Assembly: GCA_040757355.1 (NCBI GenBank)
Contig: JBFLWY010000049.1
Location: 1 to 15,436 of the forward strand
Direction: 5' to 3'
Source of the DNA: DTYU01 sp040757355
GTDB taxonomy: Bacteria > Bacillota > Desulfotomaculia > Desulfotomaculales > Ammonificaceae
Length of the DNA stretch: 15,436 nucleotides
Shown here: piece after piece, positions 6,894-11,996 of the stretch
How the letters are laid out: the number at the start of each line of letters is the position of its first letter
Numbering within the stretch: position 1 is the first letter of the stretch
Notes under the pieces: model-generated
Told to the model about the DNA's origin: nothing
Database searches by the model: none
The model's input: only the letters and a program-made list of their open reading frames with translations
Position numbers and translations under genes: made by a program

Positions 6894-7088
6894 CCCAGCA
6901 CTCAACACAGAAAGACAGCTACTTTAACTTCTACTGTGGAATAAAAAACTTCCCCGCACTCAAACTCAAAGAATTAACCCATTTAACCATAATGTGGAAG
7001 GTTTCTTTTAAAACTTCATTTTTTGGTAACTGACACCGCCCGACTCAGTTGAGTACGGGGCCGCCGTTTTTCCCAGTTGAGTGCTGGG
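6894..7088 (-). promoter_or_regulatory. Nested inverted-repeat leader upstream of pyk (195 bases)
   Basis: The outer arms are perfect complements: CCCAGCACTCAA at 6894-6905 and TTGAGTGCTGGG at 7077-7088. The inner arms are CCCCGCACTCAA at 6952-6963 and TTGAGTACGGGG at 7049-7060; they pair as RNA of the - strand over 12 positions with one G-U wobble. On the - strand the last arm ends 34 bases before the pyk ATG, preceded by GTAGCT 11 bases earlier. A competing compact hairpin (CCCGACTCA-GT-TGAGTaCGGGG) overlaps the inner arm near 7040-7060. No coding sequence, U-run terminator or known riboswitch is recognised in it. It may be a structured RNA leader or a set of protein-binding sites. Confidence 0.6.
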
Positions 7089-7114
7089 CGACCTCATGCT
7101 TCCTACCTCTATTG

Positions 7115-8077
7115 TTATATCGCCAGAACCTCTGCCAACCGGTATAGCTCCTCATCAATTTTCTTGTTTGCTTCAAGCATTGCCGCCAAATCCCGGTGCT
7201 CCAACTTTCCGTCCGCCACACATACGGCGGCAGACCGCTCCCCGTTCATCACTAACTCCACCGCGCGCGCACCCATAACGCTGGCCATGACACGATCGAA
7301 GGCCGTGGGCGTACCCCCGCGCTGAATGTGCCCGAGTATCGTTATCTTCGTGTCAAAGCCCGTGCGGGATTTGATCTCGCGTGCAACCTCGGCGGCAGAA
7401 CCGGCGCCCTCGGCAACAATGATGATGCTGTGCAGCTTACCCCGCCGGACCCCGCGCAAAAGCCGGCGGCAAACAGCATCAAGGTCAAAGGGGAATTCGG
7501 GGATTAGAATCGACTCTGCACCCCCTGCAAGACCGGCCGTAAGAGCAATAAACCCGGAATTGCGACCCATTACCTCCACCACGAACGTCCGCTCGTGGGA
7601 GGTAGCCGTATCCCGGATCTTGTTTATGGCGTCTACCACGTTGTTTACAGCGGTATCGAAACCGATGGCGTAATCCGTCCCCGGAATATCGTTGTCTATG
7701 GTTGCCGGAACGCAAGCAACGGGCAATCCGGTTTCTTTATGTAAAGCCAGCGCCCCCTTGAAGGAACCGTCGCCGCCGACAACCACCAGAAACTCGATAC
7801 CGGCACGTTGTATTGAAGCAAAGGCTTGCGCCCTTCCCTCCGGAGTCATGAACTCTTGGGAACGCGCGGTCAACAGCACCGTGCCGCCCGTCTGGATGAC
7901 ATCAGCCACCGACCCCAGACTAAAGGATTCGATATCTCCGTCAATTAAACCGGCGAATCCTCGCTTGATGCCCAAAACTTCGTATCCCTGATAGAGTCCT
8001 TTACGCACCACTGCCCGGATAGCAGCGTTCATTCCCGGTGCGTCGCCGCCGCTGGTTAATATGCCGATCCGGCGCAA
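7115..8077 (-). CDS. pfkA: ATP-dependent 6-phosphofructokinase
   Basis: It phosphorylates fructose 6-phosphate, the committed step of glycolysis. It has 320 residues, typical of the bacterial group A1 tetrameric enzyme. Visible motifs are TSGGDAPGMN (8-17, ATP site), GGDGS (101-105) and ATIDNDIPGTD (about 125-135, catalytic Asp128). The second Gly of GGDGS and Ala125 rather than Lys before TIDND argue for ATP, not pyrophosphate, as donor. Arg21 and Arg25 of the effector site are present, and position 54 is Leu as in Geobacillus-like enzymes that lack the E. coli Arg54. Start TTG at 8077 has AGGTGAT 5 bases upstream. It lies between accA (618 non-coding bases away) and pyk. Confidence 0.95.
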   Translation of the reverse strand: MRRIGILTSGGDAPGMNAAIRAVVRKGLYQGYEVLGIKRGFAGLIDGDIESFSLGSVADVIQTGGTVLLTARSQEFMTPEGRAQAFASIQRAGIEFLVVVGGDGSFKGALALHKETGLPVACVPATIDNDIPGTDYAIGFDTAVNNVVDAINKIRDTATSHERTFVVEVMGRNSGFIALTAGLAGGAESILIPEFPFDLDAVCRRLLRGVRRGKLHSIIIVAEGAGSAAEVAREIKSRTGFDTKITILGHIQRGGTPTAFDRVMASVMGARAVELVMNGERSAAVCVADGKLEHRDLAAMLEANKKIDEELYRLAEVLAI

Positions 8078-8114
8078 CGGATCACCTCTTCAACGTTCAA
8101 CCTTATACTGACAG

Positions 8115-8258
8115 CCCAGCACTCAGTGTAGTCCTTAAGTTTTTGAAGCTACTACTTAATTTAGGCTGATGCAGGTCTCTTCTTCGCCCAGCACTCAATG
8201 TTATCATTGTACTTTTAAAGCTACCACTTCTTTTAGGCTAACAAATGTCTCCCGGTTC
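8115..8258. repeat. Degenerate 72-base tandem duplication
   Basis: Units 8115-8186 and 8187-8258 align without gaps at roughly two thirds identity. Each begins CCCAGCACTCA, has AGCTAC at offset about 32 and TTTAGGCT at offset about 46. The duplication appears to have doubled the motif unit within the pfkA leader. Confidence 0.65.
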
Positions 8259-8310
8259 AAAGCTCAAAACTGCACTGAGTGCCGGGTCAAAAGCCCCGCT
8301 GAGTGCTGGG
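8115..8310 (-). promoter_or_regulatory. Nested inverted-repeat leader upstream of pfkA (196 bases)
   Basis: The outer arms CCCAGCACTCAG (8115-8126) and CTGAGTGCTGGG (8299-8310) are exact complements, including a last base that differs from the usual A/T. The inner arms CCCAGCACTCAA (8187-8198) and CTGAGTGCCGGG (8275-8286) pair as - strand RNA over 12 positions with two G-U wobbles. The arrangement and span match the leader of pyk. On the - strand, GTAGCT precedes two of the arms by 20 bases, and the last arm ends 37 bases before the pfkA start. Nothing coding is seen in it. Confidence 0.6.
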
Positions 8311-8352
8311 TGGGGTCCGTTCTACGTTCTGCGTTTATAAAAGGCCGAAGGC

Positions 8353-8397
8353 CGTTTCCGGCAAAAAACCTATCTGTACCTTAAAATGCCGGAAACG
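8353..8397. repeat. 11-base inverted repeat in the accA-pfkA gap
   Basis: CGTTTCCGGCA at 8353-8363 and TGCCGGAAACG at 8387-8397 are perfect inverse complements with a 23-base loop. GGCCGAAGGCC and TTCCGGCCT lie just outside. No U-run follows, so a terminator for accA is possible but not supported. The rest of 8311-8695 holds only the short repeats listed separately; I see no gene in it. Confidence 0.5.
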
Positions 8398-8416
8398 CTA
8401 CGCTTATTCCGGCCTA

Positions 8417-8458
8417 CTTTTCTGTCTTAGCCGCAAGCTTTTCTGTCTTAGCCGCAAG
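8417..8458. repeat. Perfect 21-base tandem duplication
   Basis: Two adjacent identical 21-base units (8417-8437, 8438-8458), each CTTTTCTGTC followed by TTAGCCGCAAG. This is a recent duplication in non-coding DNA between accA and pfkA. Confidence 0.85.
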
Positions 8459-8581
8459 TTAAGTACCAAAGTTGAATAAATAAAGTAACAATAAGTTGCT
8501 GTTGTTTACGGCACGAGTGCGGCACGAAAGTCAGCAGGAAGCCCGAAGCCGTCTAATAAGTCGGAAGTGAGAATTATTGAA

Positions 8582-8652
8582 GAAATTCGCTATATGAATT
8601 TCCCGCTAATTAAAGTCTCACCGCTAACCTCCCGCCTCTCACCTCTAACAAA
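8582..8652. repeat. Dispersed repeat fragment with GAAATTC-N7-GAATTTC palindrome
   Basis: GAAATTC (8582-8588) and GAATTTC (8596-8602) bracket GCTATAT, followed by CCC. The same design, GAATTC-GCTACGT-GAATTC-CC, occurs at 10105-10125 inside element B. The rest, to 8652, resembles the complement of 1986-2012. It looks like a mosaic remnant of repeat DNA downstream of accA. Confidence 0.45.
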
Positions 8653-8695
8653 TCAGCGGTCTGCGGAACCGGTCGGGAGTGTTTAGTGCCCGCTT

Positions 8696-9655
8696 TTAAC
8701 CGGTATGATTCACATGCCCCACCCGCCGCAGCTTTGCGTAGCGCTGTCTCACCAATTCACCGGGGGGAAGGTCCTTTAACGTTGCAAGTTGGCGGCCGAG
8801 CGCCTCGCGTAACATCTTTCCCGCGGTCTCAGGATCACGGTGGGCCCCGCCCAGGGGCTCGGGTATCACCTCGTCTATGATCCCCAGGGAAAGCAAGTCT
8901 TGGGCTGTGAGTTTGAGGGCTTCGGCAGCCTCCCGGGCGCGGGATGCATCCCTCCAGAGAATACTGGCGCACCCTTCGGGCGAAATGACGGAAAATATTG
9001 AATGCTCCTGCATGAGAATCCTGTCTCCGACTCCCAAGGCCAGCGCGCCGCCGCTTCCTCCTTCGCCGATCACTAATACTATTATTGGTACCCGGAGCGT
9101 GCTCATACGCAGTAAATTTTGTGCGATAGCCTGACTCTGTCCGCGTTCTTCCGCACCGATACCGCAATGAGCTCCGGGAGTGTCAATGAAGCTTATTACC
9201 GGCCGCCCAAACTTCTCTGCCTGGACCATCAGCCTTAAGGCCTTTCGAAAGCCCTCCGGGTGAGCCATGCCGAAGTTGCGGTTTACGTTTGCCCTGGTAT
9301 CCCGCCCTTTAAGGTGCCCGACCACGGTAACCGCCATGTCGTCAAACCGCCCAATCCCTCCGAATATTGCGGGATCGTCCCCGTAACAGCGGTCTCCGTG
9401 CAGTTCAATCAAGTCTGTAAAAAGCATCCTTACGTAGTCTTCTGTGCACGGGCGGTCGGGGTGGCGGGCAAGCTGCACCTTCTGTGAGGGCGTTAGGTTT
9501 TCAAAAATGGAGCGTTTCAACTCGTCGGCACGTTTCTTAAGATTTTCAATTTCTTCCCCAAGATCAAGCCCTTTCTCCTGACTGAAAGAGGTAAGCTCGA
9601 TAATCTTGTTTTCCAGGTCCACAAAGGGTCTTTCAAAATCAAGGACTGTCGGCAT
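8696..9655 (-). CDS. accA: Acetyl-CoA carboxylase carboxyltransferase subunit alpha
   Basis: With AccD it forms the carboxyltransferase that moves CO2 from biotin on AccB to acetyl-CoA, giving malonyl-CoA for fatty acid synthesis. The protein is 319 residues, normal for AccA. It begins MPTVLDFERPFVDLENKI with a helical region to about 75, then the crotonase-like fold: FIDTPGAHCGIGAEERGQS, VIGEGGSGGALALGVGD and SVISPEGCASILWRDA. The frame extends upstream to MWFLAVEPV, but GGAGG 8 bases before the ATG at 9655 settles the start. The 5' end lies in the 127-base duplicated sequence next to the assembly gap; the copy taken here is the one joined to the full gene. AccD is upstream, separated by a mobile element. 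Confidence 0.93.
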   Translation of the reverse strand: MPTVLDFERPFVDLENKIIELTSFSQEKGLDLGEEIENLKKRADELKRSIFENLTPSQKVQLARHPDRPCTEDYVRMLFTDLIELHGDRCYGDDPAIFGGIGRFDDMAVTVVGHLKGRDTRANVNRNFGMAHPEGFRKALRLMVQAEKFGRPVISFIDTPGAHCGIGAEERGQSQAIAQNLLRMSTLRVPIIVLVIGEGGSGGALALGVGDRILMQEHSIFSVISPEGCASILWRDASRAREAAEALKLTAQDLLSLGIIDEVIPEPLGGAHRDPETAGKMLREALGRQLATLKDLPPGELVRQRYAKLRRVGHVNHTG

Positions 9656-9707
9656 TACCTTCCCTCCTACTGGTTCAACCGCTAAAAACCACACCGGTTC
9701 GCAATCG
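9581..9707. repeat. 127-base duplication at the scaffold gap, left copy
   Basis: Identical to 9808-9934 base for base, ending at the first N. It contains the accA ribosome binding site, start and first 25 codons. It is most likely the same locus represented twice at two contig ends. Confidence 0.9.
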
Positions 9708-9807
9708 NNNNNNNNNNNNNNNNNNNNNNNNNNNNNNNNNNNNNNNNNNNNNNNNNNNNNNNNNNNNNNNNNNNNNNNNNNNNNNNNNNNNNNNNNNNNN
9801 NNNNNNN
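9708..9807. other. Assembly gap of 100 Ns
   Basis: A run of exactly 100 Ns, the conventional length for a gap of unknown size. The flanks are identical for 127 bases, so the true gap is probably zero or negative. Confidence 0.97.
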
Positions 9808-9882
9808 ACTGAAAGAGGTAAGCTCGATAATCTTGTTTTCCAGGTCCACAAAGGGTCTTTCAAAATCAAGGACTGTCGGCAT
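9808..9882 (-). pseudogene. accA: Duplicate 5' end of accA (probable assembly artefact)
   Basis: The first 25 codons of accA, from the ATG at 9882 with GGAGG before it, repeat exactly and then run into the gap. There is no diverged base over the 127-base duplicate 9808-9934. It should not be counted as a second gene. Confidence 0.8.
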
Positions 9883-10010
9883 TACCTTCCCTCCTACTGG
9901 TTCAACCGCTAAAAACCACACCGGTTCGCAATCGTTAAGAAACATTCGCTCAAGTCAACCTTATCTTTTTAAGCCAGGCACACGGGTAATTATCAGGAAG
10001 GATTTACGAA

Positions 10011-10018
10011 TTCGACGC
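10011..10018. repeat. Target site duplication (element B, distal copy)
   Basis: TTCGACGC immediately before the element end GTTACTATTC; the same octamer is at 10437-10444. Confidence 0.87.
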
Positions 10019-10436
10019 GTTACTATTCAGGCGTCCCGTCGGGCGCGGCAATAAACGGCGCATTTCGGAAGTCAGATGCAGGATGTCAGAGGTCAGACCT
10101 CATAGAATTCGCTACGTGAATTCCCTTTTTTCTCTTTTCAGACTTCCGACTTCCGGCTTCCGACCCCTGAATCATGTACGCTCCGGCCCGGCCCCCAGCA
10201 CTCAAACTTGCCCTGGCAAAAAACAAGCGGTTTTCGCAACATTTAATGTTTCTACGCAATTGCTACTTTCCAAGTTGAATTGAGTGCTGGGTTCCTCGCA
10301 TTGCTTGTTTCTCGCCGCCCAGCACTCAACCTTATTGTTAACACAACTCATAAACAACTCCATTTTTCTGTCAGGCTGCAGCTTTATCTCTTGGTTGAGT
10401 GCTGGGTAAGTGGTGGGTGGCAGGCTGAATAGTTAC
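10019..10436 (-). mobile_element. MITE-like non-autonomous element, copy B (418 bases)
   Basis: This is the inverted second copy of the element at 1062-1434. Its termini are GTTACTATTCAGGCG (from 10019) and, on the complement from 10436, GTAACTATTCAGCCT. TTCGACGC flanks it on both sides. It holds the same four motif copies (10194-10205, 10280-10291, 10318-10329, 10395-10406) and is 45 bases longer than copy A, largely from a segment near 10089-10140 with GAGGTCAGACCTC and GAATTC-N7-GAATTC palindromes. It sits between accD and accA and carries the stop codon now used by accD. Bases 9935-10018 between accA and the element hold nothing I recognise. Confidence 0.87.
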
Positions 10437-11293
10437 TTCGACGCGTTTTCGTTTTCCCGCCCATGAAGCATAAGAATGCGCGCCAGGGTCTCGCGCATCA
10501 TTGCCCGCGGTACAACAAGGTCAATCATGCCATGTTGCTGCAAAAACTCCGCTTTTTGAAAACCGTCCGGAAGTTTTTGTCTGATGGTTTGTTCTATGAC
10601 CCGCGGACCGGTGAAACCGATCAGCGCCCCGGGTTCGGCGAGAATAACGTCCCCCAGCGTCGCAAAGCTGGCACTCACGCCTGCAGTGGTCGGGTCCGTT
10701 AGCACGGTAATATAAAGCAATCCAGCGTCATCAAGTAGTTTTACCGCCGCTGCGGTTTTGGCCATTTGCATCAGCGCGACCATTCCCTCTTGCATCCTGG
10801 CACCGCCGGATGCAACAAAAACAATAAGCGGTAGACGCCGCTCGCATGCCTTTTCCACCGCCCGTACAAATTTTTCCCCGACAGCGGCACCCATACTGGC
10901 CATCATAAAGCGTGAATCCATCACGCAAATAAGACTTTTGTATCCCAAGATACTCCCTTCGCCGGTTACCATGGCCTCGCTCAACCCGGTTACCTGCCGG
11001 GCTTCGTTCAGCTTTTCCGGGTAACCCGGAAAGTCCAAAGGGTTATCAGCTACAAGGTCCGCGTTATATTCCGTGAAGCTGCCGTCATCCAGAGTGAAAT
11101 TGAGTCGCTCTGCAGCAGTAAGGCGAAAATGGTAATCACATTTCCGGCAGACCTTGAGGTTTTTAGCAATATCTTTATTGTAAAGAATCTCTCCGCAGCG
11201 GGGGCATTTAACCCATAATCCTTCGGGAATCTCCTTCCTTTCTTCCTGGCGAACGGTAACATATTTCGGTTTCTTGAAAAGGTCTAAGACCAA
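10433..11293 (-). CDS. accD: Acetyl-CoA carboxylase carboxyltransferase subunit beta
   Basis: The beta subunit of the carboxyltransferase, partner of AccA. The 286-residue protein has the N-terminal zinc ribbon CPRCG...CRKC (Cys30, 33, 49, 52) and the crotonase-like core: GEGSILGY, VFVASGGARMQEGMVALMQMAK, DPTTAGVSASFATLGDVILAEPGALIGFTGPRVIEQTI. The start is TTG at 11293, with GGGAGAGGG 4 bases upstream. The 3' end is altered by element B: the last codons read GCG TCG AAG TAA, and the TAA belongs to the element's terminal repeat. Skipping the element restores GCG TCG AAT TCG TAA, so the ancestral end was ...ASNS rather than ...ASK. The change is minor and the enzyme should be intact. It follows the 62-aa ORF with 20 bases between. 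Confidence 0.94.
   Translation of the reverse strand: MVLDLFKKPKYVTVRQEERKEIPEGLWVKCPRCGEILYNKDIAKNLKVCRKCDYHFRLTAAERLNFTLDDGSFTEYNADLVADNPLDFPGYPEKLNEARQVTGLSEAMVTGEGSILGYKSLICVMDSRFMMASMGAAVGEKFVRAVEKACERRLPLIVFVASGGARMQEGMVALMQMAKTAAAVKLLDDAGLLYITVLTDPTTAGVSASFATLGDVILAEPGALIGFTGPRVIEQTIRQKLPDGFQKAEFLQQHGMIDLVVPRAMMRETLARILMLHGRENENASK
10437..10444. repeat. Target site duplication (element B, accD-proximal copy)
   Basis: TTCGACGC directly after GAATAGTTAC, within the last codons of accD; identical to 10011-10018. Confidence 0.87.
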
Positions 11294-11313
11294 GAAACCC
11301 TCTCCCTTCCATC

Positions 11314-11502
11314 TCAGAAAGAGCCTAACAGCTCAAGTGCTTCCTCGACCTCGGCTCCCGGCACAAGAACTTCGTATGCCTGGTTTTCATGCCCCCCGGT
11401 CCCGACCGTATGCAGCTTAACTAACAAGCCTTCCTTTACGAGCAAATCCTTGATTTTCTCAGCTTCTTTTTGACTGGGGGCTACATATACCACGGTCCAC
11501 AC
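11314..11502 (-). CDS. Small DUF2007-like protein, 62 aa
   Basis: A small soluble protein with a ferredoxin-like beta-alpha-beta pattern: MWTVVYVAPSQKEAEKIKDLLVKEG, then LVKLHTVG and YEVLVPGAEVEEALELL. This resembles the DUF2007 (putative signal-transducing) fold, which starts with a strand, a helix over an NPxxA-like segment and ends with an EVLVP..E..EA helix. Its function is unknown; relatives near accD in clostridia are sometimes labelled by weak similarity, which I would not follow. The start is GTG at 11502 with GGAGG 8 bases upstream. It sits 20 bases before accD and is probably cotranscribed with it. Confidence 0.7.
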   Translation of the reverse strand: MWTVVYVAPSQKEAEKIKDLLVKEGLLVKLHTVGTGGHENQAYEVLVPGAEVEEALELLGSF

Positions 11503-11541
11503 AAAGTGCCCTCCTTGCTTATTTCTTTGCCTCTAATGCAT

Positions 11542-11569
11542 AACCACTCCGGCGTTCGCGCCAGTGGTT
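11542..11569. other. Strong hairpin between mtrB and the 62-aa ORF
   Basis: AACCACT-cc-GGCG-TTCG-CGCC-AGTGGTT forms an 11-pair stem with one 2-base bulge and a tetraloop (CGAA on the - strand). No U-run follows on either strand, so it is not a standard intrinsic terminator. It could be an RNA-processing or attenuation hairpin in the 136-base gap. Confidence 0.5.
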
Positions 11570-11638
11570 TCATGTACCAGTCAAAGACGGTTTGCGTTCT
11601 TCAATTATGCCCACAGGACTCGCTCAGGATACCCCGTA

Positions 11639-11869
11639 CTACTCATCGGTTCGGATCCGCCCGTGTTTGGTAAGAATCTCAGCCCTTCCCCGAATTTTTA
11701 TCGCGGAAGTGTGTTCCGTAAACTGAGCGATCATTATTTCGCCCTTGTCCAGTTTTTCCGTGTGGTGAAACTTGGTGTCCTTACCACGCGTAAGCCCCAT
11801 GATGGTCACACCATTTTCCATTGCCTTTATCAGAATATAGTCGGCTGAAATCCATTCATATTCGGGCAT
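11639..11869 (-). CDS. mtrB: TRAP, trp RNA-binding attenuation protein
   Basis: TRAP forms an 11-mer ring that, when loaded with tryptophan, binds G/UAG-rich leader RNA and shuts down trp genes. The 76-residue product is close to the Bacillus protein along its whole length. Conserved parts include GLTRGKDTKFHH, EKLDKGE, IAQFTEHTSAIKIRG. The RNA-binding Lys39, Lys58 and Arg60 (B. subtilis Lys37, Lys56, Arg58) and the tryptophan-contacting Thr27, Thr32, Gln49, Thr51, His53, Thr54 and Ser55 are present. The frame runs on upstream to MPLSPLMCYH, but AGGAGG just before the ATG at 11869 decides the start. In Bacillus mtrB pairs with folE (mtrA); here it stands between dnaE and the acc genes. No trp genes or clear TRAP target are in the window. 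Confidence 0.93.
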   Translation of the reverse strand: MPEYEWISADYILIKAMENGVTIMGLTRGKDTKFHHTEKLDKGEIMIAQFTEHTSAIKIRGRAEILTKHGRIRTDE

Positions 11870-11896
11870 ATATTTACCTCCTGTCTTCTGGCAAGT

Positions 11897-11926
11897 ATGA
11901 TAGCACATCAAGGGACTTAAGGGCAA
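11897..11926 (-). promoter_or_regulatory. Likely sigma-A promoter of mtrB
   Basis: On the - strand, TTGCCC (11921-11926) and TATCAT (11897-11902) are separated by 18 bases. They lie about 28 bases before the mtrB start and after the dnaE stop, so mtrB may have its own transcript. This is a match to the consensus by eye. Confidence 0.5.
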
Positions 11927-11996
11927 GTTTTCCGCCGGACCCGGACTATGCTTTACCTTTCACCAATAGATGGAGAAGGTCGCTCGACGGAAGGGT

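Noticed and set aside
7028..7088. Intrinsic terminator after pfkA
   Set aside because: GC-rich hairpins are present, but no U-run follows them on the - strand, and they overlap the nested leader arms.
8115..8310. CRISPR-like array
   Set aside because: Repeated 12-mers occur, but in both orientations and with irregular spacing. There are no uniform spacers and no cas genes.
9656..9694. N-terminal extension of AccA (MWFLAVEPV...)
   Set aside because: The extension covers the ribosome binding site, and the conserved AccA start MPTVLDFE lies just after GGAGG.
9682..9945. A second accA-like gene
   Set aside because: The frame runs through Ns, and the readable part is identical to accA over the 127-base contig overlap.
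11870..11926. N-terminal extension of TRAP
   Set aside because: It covers the likely promoter and AGGAGG site. TRAP proteins are about 75 residues, which matches the ATG at 11869.
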